A stretch of 64,000 nucleotides of DNA, taken from contig CAAGIS010000154.1 of NCBI GenBank assembly GCA_900769985.1, positions 1 to 64,000 on the forward strand. Reading direction: 5' to 3'. The position numbers were made by a program, and so were the translations under genes. Origin of the DNA: Spirochaetia bacterium. GTDB taxonomy: Bacteria; Spirochaetota; Spirochaetia; Treponematales; Treponemataceae. Positions within the stretch are counted from its first letter, which is position 1. The number at the start of each line of letters is the position of its first letter. This document shows, one piece after another, positions 8,889-17,674 of this stretch. The notes beneath the pieces were generated by a model. That model saw nothing but the letters and a program-made list of their open reading frames with translations, did no database searches and was not told the DNA's origin.

Positions 8889-10199
8889 ATGAGATTAACA
8901 AGTACGAGAGATAAGACAGTAAATTCAAGCTTTGCAAATGCAATTAAAAATTGTATGCCTGATGACGGCGGACTTTATGTTCCAGATGGGACGGCAAATT
9001 TAAGACGATGGATTTTATACACAAACGAGCAGACTTCTTTTTGTTCTATTGCGGGAGCGCTGACGTCTGCTTTTATTAACAATGAGTATTCTCCGATAAT
9101 CTGCGAAACTATTGCTACAAAAGCGTTCCCTTTTGAGCCTGTTTTGAAACAGCTTGATGAAAAACTTTTTGTTTTGGAACTGTTCCACGGGCCGACAAAA
9201 TGCAGCAGGGACTTTGGTGTTTCGTATTTAGTTGCAATGCTTGAAACAACGTTGCAGCTGGAAAACAAAAAAGCACTTCTTCTTGATTATACAACAGGTG
9301 AACACGGCGCAATTCTTGCAAAATCACTGAAAAACAAAAAACACTTAAAGTCTGTTTTAGTTTATCCAAAAGGAAAAATCTGTGGACTTTCAGAAGAAGA
9401 TTTTGTCTGGAACGGCGGCAACATTTATCCTGTTGAATTTGACGGAGACGGCGAAGGCGGTCATAAAATCATAAAAGAAATTTTTGACAATAAAGAACTT
9501 GCGCAAAAACTTCATCTTACAGTTTCTACGACTGCAAACATCGGTCGCCTTATTCCGCAGACATTTTTCTTTACTTACGCTTTTTCACGATTAAAAAACA
9601 AAGTGTCAGGTGACATTTTTTACGCACTTGATTCGGAAAATTACGGAAACCTGGTCGCAGGACTTTACAGCTGGAAACTGTCGCTGCCTGTTACTGGTTT
9701 TATTTTGCCTACAACTCCGCAGCTTACTTTAGATGCAATAGGAAATCCGATAATAACAGATTCCGTAGTTCCTGTAGAACAGCGTACTACAGCAGATGCT
9801 TCTGACCCGTCAAATCTTGAACGGCTTGAAGACTTTTTTTCGCATTACGCACCGATGATGAAAACTTTTGTCCATGCATCGAATGTATCTGAAAAGGAAA
9901 CTGAAGATGCAACGAAAGAGCTGTTTATGAAATACAAACGATACGCAGGATACAATACTGCAAAAGCATATGCCGCTGCCTTAAAAAATCAAAACCTCGC
10001 TGACGAAGACGGTGGTGCAATCGTATTATTTGACAGATTCCATCCGGGATATTCTGCAGACTACATAAAGCAGACAATCGGCGAAAAAATTGAAATTCCT
10101 CAGGAAATCGAAAATTTACGTAAAATTATAAAAACAGAAAAAAATCCTGTCAGAACTTCTGGTGAACTTATAAAAATCCTTGAAAGCCTGCAGGACTAG
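8889..10199 (+). CDS. Threonine-synthase-like protein lacking the PLP lysine
   Basis: 436 residues aligning by eye to ThrC along its whole length: DDGGLYVPDG, FHGPT-x3-RDFG, VYPKGK-x22-VEFDG, LTVSTTANIGRLIPQ, and the C-terminal helices. The normal FHGPTLAFKDFG, whose Lys107 forms the Schiff base with PLP, reads FHGPTKCSRDFG, with AGG (Arg107) at that site. The phosphate loop SGDTG is replaced by TTGEHG (about 160-165), and PSGNFGN reads DSENYGN. So it keeps the fold but probably cannot do PLP catalysis. It is monocistronic between divergent pepT and convergent GH13, and the ATG lies 7 nt after a TATAGT-like string without a clear SD, so it may be leaderless. Thr synthesis would need another enzyme or uptake. 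Confidence 0.8.
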   Translation: MRLTSTRDKTVNSSFANAIKNCMPDDGGLYVPDGTANLRRWILYTNEQTSFCSIAGALTSAFINNEYSPIICETIATKAFPFEPVLKQLDEKLFVLELFHGPTKCSRDFGVSYLVAMLETTLQLENKKALLLDYTTGEHGAILAKSLKNKKHLKSVLVYPKGKICGLSEEDFVWNGGNIYPVEFDGDGEGGHKIIKEIFDNKELAQKLHLTVSTTANIGRLIPQTFFFTYAFSRLKNKVSGDIFYALDSENYGNLVAGLYSWKLSLPVTGFILPTTPQLTLDAIGNPIITDSVVPVEQRTTADASDPSNLERLEDFFSHYAPMMKTFVHASNVSEKETEDATKELFMKYKRYAGYNTAKAYAAALKNQNLADEDGGAIVLFDRFHPGYSADYIKQTIGEKIEIPQEIENLRKIIKTEKNPVRTSGELIKILESLQD

Positions 10200-10246
10200 G
10201 ACAGTGCTGATTAACACAGGAAGCGATTACTCATCACTTCCTGTCC
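10199..10246. repeat. GGAA/CTGA-type dispersed hairpin element, copy 1
   Basis: Starts within the stop codon of the thrC-like gene and reads GACAGTGCTGATTAACAC, then AAGCGATTACTCA and CACTTCCTGTCC; the ends GGACAG and CTGTCC pair, and AGGAAG pairs with CTTCCT inside. It shares TGCTGATTAACAC and GCGATTAC with copies near 33690, 42080 and 59841. It lies between convergent genes, so it may end transcription both ways. Confidence 0.7.
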
Positions 10247-10278
10247 TGCAAGCGTAAAATCAAGTTTCCTGCAGAATG

Positions 10279-13200
10279 CTATTTTTTCTTAGAAGTTTTC
10301 TTTTCTGACTTTTTCTCTTTTGCAGGAGTTTTTTCTGCTTTCTTTTCTGCTTTCTTCACGGTATTTTTTTCAGGCTTCTTTTCTGAAGTCTTTTTTGCGG
10401 ATTTTTTTCCTGCAGATTTTTCACTTGCAGAAACTGCTGTTTTTGAAACCTTTGAGGAAGAAGCTTTTTTTGCAGGAGCTTTTTTCTTTGGTGCAAAAAT
10501 TTCGCAGAAAGCACTGCATTTATATTCTGACTTTTCTTGGGCAGAAACAAGTTCTTTGTAAATCTCAAAAATATCAGAAGTTTTTGCCTTGTCAGAAGCA
10601 AACGCACAAACAGCAACAAACAGATAAAGCGCAGAATCAAACGCTTCTTTGTTAAACCACATTACATTGTCAAAATTATTTGCGCCGACAAGTCTGTCAG
10701 AATAAGGACTGTTCATCAGGTAAACAGAAATTTCTTTTAATGTTTCTTTTCTTGCACCTTGAGAAAAATCTTTATTTGAAAGTACGAGCATATTGTACAT
10801 TCTTTCGAGATTCCAGCGCTGATTTTCTGCATTTAAATTACCTGCTGTTCTCATAAACTGAATGATTTTTCTTGCAAGTGACCATTTTGCAGCAAAACGG
10901 TTTTCTGAAAGTGCAAACGCAATCGAACTGACTGCAAATACCTCTTTTGAAAGCATGCCGTTTTCAAGTCCTGCAATGATAAAATCAGAGATTTTCTTTG
11001 ATTTTAAAGCATTGTTTAACAAAACAGAGAGTTCCTGTTTTTCTTCAACTACTTTATTGCCTGCTTTGGAAGAGTTTTTGCTTGCTTCCTGTTTAACAGA
11101 AGATGCAAGTTTGAACATTTCTGCAAAGGTCTTTGTAAATTTTTCAAACTGCTTTTGTTCTGATGCAAGTTTGATTTTCTTTTGCTTTGACTCTGTTTTT
11201 TGCTTTAATTTTGTAGCAGGAACAGAAAGTTTTTCGGCTTCTGAATCAAGTTCTATTTGGGCAAATTCATTTGCAACTTTATAGAATGTTTCGCCTTTCT
11301 TTTTAAGGCTGTCAGTAAATTTTTCTGCGGCAGAATCAGATGGCTTTGCAAAGAGTTTTGAAAGTCCTGCAAAGAATTTGTCGTCAACAAATTCACCTAA
11401 AGCTTTGTATAATTCCTTGAAGCGAATTTCGTCCCATTCTTCGTCAAGATTGTAACAACCGCGGCCGTTAAGTTCACTGCACAATATACTGTACTTTTTA
11501 TCTTCAGTATCCCGCAGCTGGATTATATCAAGAAGAACCTGAGACTCAAAACCGTTAAGACTCAAGAACAATCCGTTATGACAGATGTCGCTTGATTTTC
11601 TTACATACCACAGCCCCGAACGCTGCTCGCGGAAAATCAAGTAATTATCAGGTTCGTCAGTAAGTCCGAGTCCTTCTGCAATAGAGCGCGACTGGAGTTT
11701 TATATTTTCACCAGTTTTTACGGCATATTCACATGACTGCTTAATCCAGCCAGAAGCCCGCTCATATTTGTTGTTATAGAAAACAACTGCGCGTTCGTTT
11801 CCTGCCCTGTTTGAATATGCAAAAACATTTTCGTTTACATGCCCGTTATCCCACACATCGTAAAACAAAAAGTCTTCGCTCTGACTGAACAGATATCGCT
11901 TTTTCATCAACGGGAAAATGTCATGACAGTGCCTGTCGTACAAACCTCTGTCAGGAGTTTCGTTTCTATAGGCTTTTGTATATTCCATTCCGTATTTTTC
12001 TTCAAAGCCTTCGATTTGTCCGTGACCGAACATCGGAAGTCCCGGCATCGTAACCATAAGAGTACAGACACCAAAATATTTATCGCCTTTACCAAACTGG
12101 GCAACCGCCGTTTCTTCGTCAGGGTTGTTCATAAAATTGACATAGCGCTTTAAAATCTGAGGGTCAAACTTAATTGTGTTTTTTACAGTATCGCGGTATT
12201 TTTGATTTTCCTCTTTTTTAAGCATATTCATGAATGCTGAATTATAAACGCGGTGCATTCCAAGTGTGCGGACAAAGTAGCCTTCCATCATCCAGAAAGC
12301 TTCTGCCAAAAGCAAAGTATCAGGAACTTCTTTTGCAACCCTGTCTACGACTTCACGCCAGAATTCATTTGGAATTGCATCATTAAACTGCTGTGTCGAA
12401 AGTCCTGTTTCACTTCTGGTTGCAATATCGCCTCCGTGTCCCGGCTCCGGATACCAGAGACGACGGATATGTTTTTTAGCAAGAACCATTGCAGCATCAA
12501 AACGGATAATCGGGAAATTCCGTGCAACATGCAGAATTTCCTGAATAACTTCTTCGCGCGCTTTCGGATTTAAAAAGTCAATCTGCGCCGTATCATTCCA
12601 TGGCATTCCTGTTCCGTCGTTACCGTGATAAATATAGCGCGTATCTCCTGTAGCATGGTCAACGCGTTTAAAAACTACGGCGCAGTCTGTCTTTGAATAA
12701 TAGTGGTCTTCAAGATATACGCCGACACGCGGGTCTTTTGAAAGATTTTCGCCGTTGTAAGAGTACTGCGGAAACGGATTATCCCGACGCTGAACGAACA
12801 AATCAGGCTTTTCTACAATCCAGCGGCTGTCCATACCTGTGTGGTTAGGAACCATATCAGATGCAAGACGAATTCCTCGCTTCCATAGACGTGCACGCAG
12901 ATTTTCAAGCGCTTCCCAACCACCGAGATTTGAAGCAATATTGTAGTCCATCAAACTGTAGGCACTTGCAGCGGCTTCCGGGTTTCCGCAAATCTGCTTA
13001 ATCCGTCGGCTGGCATTGCTTCGTTCCCAAAGTCCGATAAGCCATAGTCCCGTAAAGCCTTCGTCACGCAAAGCATCAAGTTCTTCATCAGGAATCTGGT
13101 CAAGCCTGTTTATAGGACGATTGTATTTTTTTGTAAGCTGGTCAAGCCATACAAGAACAGTTTTTGCCATTAAAACAACTTTAGGCATCCAATCTCTATC

Positions 13201-14070
13201 AGGACTGAACCGTTCGTATTCGTTCATAAGGTTTTCAAAACTCATTACAGGGACATCGACGTCGCCGCCGTTAACTCCATGCCATGCTGCTTTTTCTTCT
13301 TCGTTCAATGTATCAAGACCTGCAAGAAGGCGTTTTAACCATTCGCCTAAAAGCGTAAACCAGTTTTTGTAAATGTAATCAAGCTGACCGCGAAGACTTG
13401 TCGGGCTAAAAACTACAGGTTCGCGCAAAAAATTAATCAAGTCATGATTAAAAGGTCCGAACACAGGCAGTTTTGCAAAATAACGCTGTATATCTGCCCA
13501 TGTTTTATGATAAAGCGGATTTTTTCCTAATTTCTGGTCATTAAACATTATGCTGAACGGAAGAAAGGCCGGATTTTCATTTTCCAGATGGAGCATAATC
13601 ATTTCTTCAAAAGAAGACTCTCTGTTTGAACGAAGTTTTCCTGTTCCGACATCGATGGAAGTTTCGCTCATATATTTTTCGAGTGTAATTTCACCGCGAT
13701 AAACTGCAGTAGGAGGAAACTCCGTATTGAATTGGATTAAAAGCTCGTCAATATTCTCTTTGCCATATTTGTTATCCAAATCTTTTAAAGCATCAGAAAA
13801 TGCCGTAGACAGTTTTGTCTTTCTGTAAAGCATGCAGCAGTAATGAAGGATTTCGTCGATAAGCCCCATTGCATTAATAGAACCTGCTGAAACACGTTTT
13901 TCAGGAAGACCCATTTTGTCAAAATGAGTGTTCAGTCTTTCGGTAAAAATCCTGACAGCTTTCATATCAGAAATAATTACATTTCCTGTAGAAGCATAAA
14001 GAGCATTGCTGAATTTACAGCTATCGCGCACAGCCTTATTTATATGAAATTCATTGTATGAAATTTTCAT
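10279..14070 (-). CDS. Very large GH13 alpha-amylase-family protein with Lys-rich tail
   Basis: 1263 residues. An N-terminal helical region of unknown type (1-300) precedes a GH13 barrel with all key sites: DMVPNH (405-410), nucleophile Asp525 in IRFDAAM, acid Glu590 in LLLAEAF, and Asp651 in FMNNPDEE, where the usual NHD histidine is absent or shifted. After a beta domain and a helical part, the last 65 or so residues are almost only Lys, Ala, Ser, Glu and Thr (KKAEKKAEKTPAKEKK type), like histone H1. No signal peptide, so cytoplasmic. It overlaps malQ by one base (TAATG), so the two are co-translated and probably turn over internal alpha-glucan or maltodextrins. Exact specificity cannot be read. 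Confidence 0.85.
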   Translation of the reverse strand: MKISYNEFHINKAVRDSCKFSNALYASTGNVIISDMKAVRIFTERLNTHFDKMGLPEKRVSAGSINAMGLIDEILHYCCMLYRKTKLSTAFSDALKDLDNKYGKENIDELLIQFNTEFPPTAVYRGEITLEKYMSETSIDVGTGKLRSNRESSFEEMIMLHLENENPAFLPFSIMFNDQKLGKNPLYHKTWADIQRYFAKLPVFGPFNHDLINFLREPVVFSPTSLRGQLDYIYKNWFTLLGEWLKRLLAGLDTLNEEEKAAWHGVNGGDVDVPVMSFENLMNEYERFSPDRDWMPKVVLMAKTVLVWLDQLTKKYNRPINRLDQIPDEELDALRDEGFTGLWLIGLWERSNASRRIKQICGNPEAAASAYSLMDYNIASNLGGWEALENLRARLWKRGIRLASDMVPNHTGMDSRWIVEKPDLFVQRRDNPFPQYSYNGENLSKDPRVGVYLEDHYYSKTDCAVVFKRVDHATGDTRYIYHGNDGTGMPWNDTAQIDFLNPKAREEVIQEILHVARNFPIIRFDAAMVLAKKHIRRLWYPEPGHGGDIATRSETGLSTQQFNDAIPNEFWREVVDRVAKEVPDTLLLAEAFWMMEGYFVRTLGMHRVYNSAFMNMLKKEENQKYRDTVKNTIKFDPQILKRYVNFMNNPDEETAVAQFGKGDKYFGVCTLMVTMPGLPMFGHGQIEGFEEKYGMEYTKAYRNETPDRGLYDRHCHDIFPLMKKRYLFSQSEDFLFYDVWDNGHVNENVFAYSNRAGNERAVVFYNNKYERASGWIKQSCEYAVKTGENIKLQSRSIAEGLGLTDEPDNYLIFREQRSGLWYVRKSSDICHNGLFLSLNGFESQVLLDIIQLRDTEDKKYSILCSELNGRGCYNLDEEWDEIRFKELYKALGEFVDDKFFAGLSKLFAKPSDSAAEKFTDSLKKKGETFYKVANEFAQIELDSEAEKLSVPATKLKQKTESKQKKIKLASEQKQFEKFTKTFAEMFKLASSVKQEASKNSSKAGNKVVEEKQELSVLLNNALKSKKISDFIIAGLENGMLSKEVFAVSSIAFALSENRFAAKWSLARKIIQFMRTAGNLNAENQRWNLERMYNMLVLSNKDFSQGARKETLKEISVYLMNSPYSDRLVGANNFDNVMWFNKEAFDSALYLFVAVCAFASDKAKTSDIFEIYKELVSAQEKSEYKCSAFCEIFAPKKKAPAKKASSSKVSKTAVSASEKSAGKKSAKKTSEKKPEKNTVKKAEKKAEKTPAKEKKSEKKTSKKK

Positions 14071-16112
14071 TATTTCCTCCCGTCATGCTTTTCAGCAATA
14101 ACTTTTATTTTTTGAATAAGATTTTTATTTTTGATTAGTTCTTCTACAAGACAAGGAATTCTGTAAGTCCAGTTGAAATCAGTAACCTCGCCCGGAACAT
14201 TTACGCGTTCATCTTTTGAATTTGGAAGCCAGTAATTGATATCCATATAAAGATAATCTTGCAGCGGATGAATGCACCATGCACTGTTTGTCTTTGCAGT
14301 TGCAACAAAAATCGATTCAGCAATTTCCGGTGTAAAATTCTTTAATTCTTCAAAAGATTTGCCATTAAATGAATCAGCATTTTGTTTTACAAACAAAGAT
14401 GCAGCGTAACTGTCTTCTTCCCACCACTGCCTGATTGTAGTCGAATCATGCACAGACGTTGTCGTAACAGAAAGTTTGCGGTACTCGTCAAACGAAGAAT
14501 AAGGCTGCCCCGGAATTTCCCATTTGCGTGACCAGCGGAGAACGCTCAAACCTAAAATATTTTCTTTTTGCATTACACTCGGAACACACGAAAGATTTAC
14601 ACCGAGGTCTTCGCCACATGCCTGCATATCAACTGCAGAAGTAAGGCTCTCGAGAATGTCAGTTGCCTGTTCTTCCCATTTTTTGTCCTGCTGAATGTTT
14701 TTTTGATTGAACAGATGTTCAAGTTTTTCTTTTTCCTGCGTAGAAAGCGTTGTCCATGCATACGAACTGTAAAAAGTCCAGACAGGAACAAATTGATTTT
14801 CTTCTATCTCTATTAATGAGCGGTTGTTCCAGTATTCTGCAAGCTTGCGTTTTATTCCATTTGATGTTTCCTCTGAACACTCAGAAGACAAATCAAGTTC
14901 ATAAATGTCTTTGTCGCCTTTAATATGTTTTTTGAAAAGCCAAAGTTCCTCTGAGCCGAGCCTGTCGCAGATTTTTGAAAGAATGTTATGAGATTTTTCC
15001 TGATTCCAGGTAAAATAATCGATGTCGGAAGTTTTTACGTGCGGTTCGCTAAGCCAGCGGATTCTTGCATCGTCAAATCCAAGACTATTCAGTTCCTGAC
15101 GCGAAATGCTTACATAAGGCTCGGCATGTCCTAAAATTGCAGTTGAATCACGCTCAGGGATTGCCCAGATTCTGAAAAAGCCGAGAATGTGGTCAAGGCG
15201 GTATGCCTTATAATACTGGCTTGCAGACAAAAGACGGTTTTTCCACCAGGAATACCCTGCATCGCGCAGATTTTTCCAATTGTAAGTCGGGAATCCCCAG
15301 TTTTGTCCTGCAGGATTTTCGTTGTCAACGGGACTTCCTGCCCTGAGGCTGTGATTGAAGAACTCCGGGTTTGCCCAGGCATCGCAGGAATCTTCGTTCA
15401 TCATGATAGGCATATCGCCTTTTAAAATTATTCCAAGTGACTTTACGTATTCGCACGATGCTTTAAATTGAATGTTGAGTTTAAACTGAAGCCATGCATA
15501 AAACAGATGCTCTTTTTTTAAGTTTTCATCGTTCCATCGTTTTTGAATTTCTTTTTGTCCGGGAAGCTGGTCTTTTTTGTTCCATGACTTCCATGAAGCC
15601 TGCATATTCTGCCATTTTAAATTTTTGTAAACTGCATATTCTGCAATCCATGGATTTTCACTAATCCATTTTGACAGAGCAGAATCCGGCTTTGCTTTTT
15701 TTGCAATGTCAGTGCTTTCGTAAATGTCGCGCAAAAGTTCTGTCTTGCGGTTTAAAATTCCCTGATAATCGTAGCGGCTTTTATACGGAAAATCTTTTAT
15801 AAACGAATCGTATTTTTTTTTGAAATTTTTATCGCTTTTATAAAGACCGTCAAATTCTGCAATTTCTGAAATATCTGCATAAATCGGATGAAGTGCGAAT
15901 GCAGACAGACCGCTGTATGGAGAACTTTGAGTTCCCGTATCATTGACAGGCAAAAGCTGGATTATTTTTAAACCTGCAGCATTACAAAAATCTGCAAATT
16001 CTTTTAATGATGTATATTCTCCTATTGCAGAAGACTTTTTTGTATAAAGGGCACCAAGCGGAACTACTGTTCCTGTTAAATTTTCAACTGTATTTTTTGA
16101 TATTTTTTGCAT
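14070..16112 (-). CDS. malQ: 4-alpha-glucanotransferase (amylomaltase, GH77)
   Basis: Transfers alpha-1,4-glucan segments between maltodextrins in the cytoplasm. The 680 residues carry the GH77 hallmarks: PVNDTGTQSSPYSGLSAFA near 55-75, GDMPIMMNEDSCDAWANPEFF, RLDHILGFFRIWAIP (nucleophile Asp), GEDLGV (acid Glu) and VHDSTTIRQWW. Length is within the longer bacterial MalQ class. No signal peptide. It is first in a two-gene leftward unit with the giant GH13 protein. The start ATG lies 154 bp from the next gene to the right, with its own intergenic promoter space. Confidence 0.93.
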   Translation of the reverse strand: MQKISKNTVENLTGTVVPLGALYTKKSSAIGEYTSLKEFADFCNAAGLKIIQLLPVNDTGTQSSPYSGLSAFALHPIYADISEIAEFDGLYKSDKNFKKKYDSFIKDFPYKSRYDYQGILNRKTELLRDIYESTDIAKKAKPDSALSKWISENPWIAEYAVYKNLKWQNMQASWKSWNKKDQLPGQKEIQKRWNDENLKKEHLFYAWLQFKLNIQFKASCEYVKSLGIILKGDMPIMMNEDSCDAWANPEFFNHSLRAGSPVDNENPAGQNWGFPTYNWKNLRDAGYSWWKNRLLSASQYYKAYRLDHILGFFRIWAIPERDSTAILGHAEPYVSISRQELNSLGFDDARIRWLSEPHVKTSDIDYFTWNQEKSHNILSKICDRLGSEELWLFKKHIKGDKDIYELDLSSECSEETSNGIKRKLAEYWNNRSLIEIEENQFVPVWTFYSSYAWTTLSTQEKEKLEHLFNQKNIQQDKKWEEQATDILESLTSAVDMQACGEDLGVNLSCVPSVMQKENILGLSVLRWSRKWEIPGQPYSSFDEYRKLSVTTTSVHDSTTIRQWWEEDSYAASLFVKQNADSFNGKSFEELKNFTPEIAESIFVATAKTNSAWCIHPLQDYLYMDINYWLPNSKDERVNVPGEVTDFNWTYRIPCLVEELIKNKNLIQKIKVIAEKHDGRK

Positions 16113-16185
16113 AATATTAGGATTATAACACAGTTTAATGCAATCCGCTTATTTTTTTTATTAAAATTTACATTTTTTTTTCAGA

Positions 16186-16229
16186 TAAACAGACAAAAGT
16201 AAAATTGAATTTTATTTTATCTGTTTATC
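16186..16229. repeat. AT-rich inverted repeat downstream of pyrH
   Basis: AAACAGA (about 16188) and TCTGTTT (about 16222) flank nearly complementary A/T tracts, giving a long AT hairpin. It lies after the pyrH stop and before malQ, both leftward. There is no T run on the minus-strand side, so a terminator role is uncertain; it could protect the 3' end. Confidence 0.5.
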
Positions 16230-16266
16230 TTTCTATTATATTGTCATTAACAGACTGTTTTTCTTG

Positions 16267-16974
16267 CTATTTGATTGTAGTTCCGATGTAATCTGTTTCG
16301 TTTAAAATATTTCTGATGTTTTCGATATTTTTACCGGAAGCGCAGATTACTGTTAAGTTCAACTCTTCTGCCTTTTTTGATGCGACAGGGTCAAACGGAG
16401 TATTTTTGCCAGGAACCCAGTCGTCACCGACCATTTTTCTGAAATCTTGCCATGAGATTTCATCTATTGGAGTTGCATCCGGATTTTTACGCGGATCGTC
16501 TGTATAAACTTTTTCAATATTTGAAAGGTTTACAACTGTACCGGCCGAGAATTTTTCTGCAAGCAGGACTGCATCATTATCTGTAGAAAAACCAGGTTTC
16601 CAGCCAGAAGCAACGAGAACCTGACCTTTAAACTCGATGTCTTCAGTCGGATTATATACGACAGGATTCTGGCAAAAACTCCCGAAAGCGGCTTTTAAAA
16701 GTTCAGCGTTAAGGCGGGTTGCCATAATTCCAATCCAGTCTGCCTGAGAATTGTCAAAGTTTTGAGATGCAGAAAGACCGCTTAAAATTTCGCGATATGA
16801 GTTTTGATAAACGCGTGCAGGACCTCCGCCACCGACTACTAAAATCAGACGGCGGTCTTTATCTTCTGAAAGCCAGCTAGTTGTCATCAAAACAAATTTT
16901 GTCAAAAACTCTGTATCAGGTTTTTCAGGAACAACGATAGAACCGCCGACAGATAAAACTTTTGTTTTTGCCAT
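16267..16974 (-). CDS. pyrH: UMP kinase, archaeal-type
   Basis: Phosphorylates UMP to UDP. 235 residues of the amino-acid-kinase fold: SVGGSIVVPE at the N-terminus, VVGGGGPAR for phosphate binding, DWIGIMATRLNAELLKAAF, GWKPGFSTDNDAVLLAEKF and the Asp-rich NLSNIEKVYTDDPRKNPDATPID. The WIGIMATRLNA and GxxPGxSTD patterns match archaeal UMP kinases better than the allosteric hexameric bacterial PyrH. It lies 9 bp after the permease gene, last in the argH-transporter run, so it is probably co-transcribed with amino-acid genes. Kinase family is certain; UMP specificity follows from overall similarity. Confidence 0.85.
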   Translation of the reverse strand: MAKTKVLSVGGSIVVPEKPDTEFLTKFVLMTTSWLSEDKDRRLILVVGGGGPARVYQNSYREILSGLSASQNFDNSQADWIGIMATRLNAELLKAAFGSFCQNPVVYNPTEDIEFKGQVLVASGWKPGFSTDNDAVLLAEKFSAGTVVNLSNIEKVYTDDPRKNPDATPIDEISWQDFRKMVGDDWVPGKNTPFDPVASKKAEELNLTVICASGKNIENIRNILNETDYIGTTIK

Positions 16975-16983
16975 AATTTACTC

Positions 16984-17637
16984 CTATTTATAATACGATA
17001 ATTTTTTTTCAAGTTTATTAAAAACAATTACAACGAGTGCATTCATTATAAGATAAAAAAGTCCTGCGATAAAAAGAGGAACTGTAGAAAAAAGTCTGCT
17101 TGCAGTAGTTTTGGAAATCTGGAGAAGTTCAACAACTCCGATAACCTGAACTAAAGCAGTGTCCTTTACCAAAGTCATAACTTCGTTGCCCATAGGAGCG
17201 ATAATGCGCTTTATAACCTGAGGACAGATAATATGAAAAAAAGTTTGAGTTCCTGTATAACCAAGAACTTTGCAGGCTTCGTATTGTCCGACGGGAATTG
17301 ACTCAAAACCGCCGCGATAAATTTCTGCAAAATAACAGGCATAGTTTACAGACAGCGCAATAATTGCAGCTACAAACCTGTCTAGTTTTAAGGCAAAAAT
17401 CTGCCCCGGAATAAAATACACGCAGATTAACTGAAGCATTAACGGCGTACCCCGTACAACAAGAAGAACGAGTTTTACGAATTCTCTTAAAACTGTTATA
17501 CGGGACATTCTTCCGGCGCAAATAAAAACAGCAAGCGGAATTGCAAAAACCAGTGTCAGAAAAAACACTTCGACAGAAACGACAGTTCCCGAAAGCATTG
17601 ATGTAAGGATTTTTAAAATTTTGTCAATTCCGCTCAT
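16984..17637 (-). CDS. Polar amino-acid ABC transporter permease (HisM/GlnP family)
   Basis: 217 residues, about five membrane segments (residues near 15-37, 52-75, 82-105, 145-165, 182-205). The EAA loop, where the ATPase docks, reads YEACKVLGYTGTQTFFHIICPQ, typical of the polar amino-acid family, and RGTPLMLQL matches the family N-terminal motif. It forms a membrane pair with the binding protein 37 bp upstream. No ATPase gene follows: pyrH comes next. The energising subunit must be encoded elsewhere or shared. Confidence 0.92.
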   Translation of the reverse strand: MSGIDKILKILTSMLSGTVVSVEVFFLTLVFAIPLAVFICAGRMSRITVLREFVKLVLLVVRGTPLMLQLICVYFIPGQIFALKLDRFVAAIIALSVNYACYFAEIYRGGFESIPVGQYEACKVLGYTGTQTFFHIICPQVIKRIIAPMGNEVMTLVKDTALVQVIGVVELLQISKTTASRLFSTVPLFIAGLFYLIMNALVVIVFNKLEKKLSYYK

Positions 17638-17674
17638 AAACAGCCTTTTTTATTAAAATGATATCAGTATAAAA

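Noticed and set aside
10320..11284. Open frames antisense to the GH13 tail
   Set aside because: They arise from the Lys/Ala-rich codon pattern (TTT/TTC on the other strand) and have no SD or family features.
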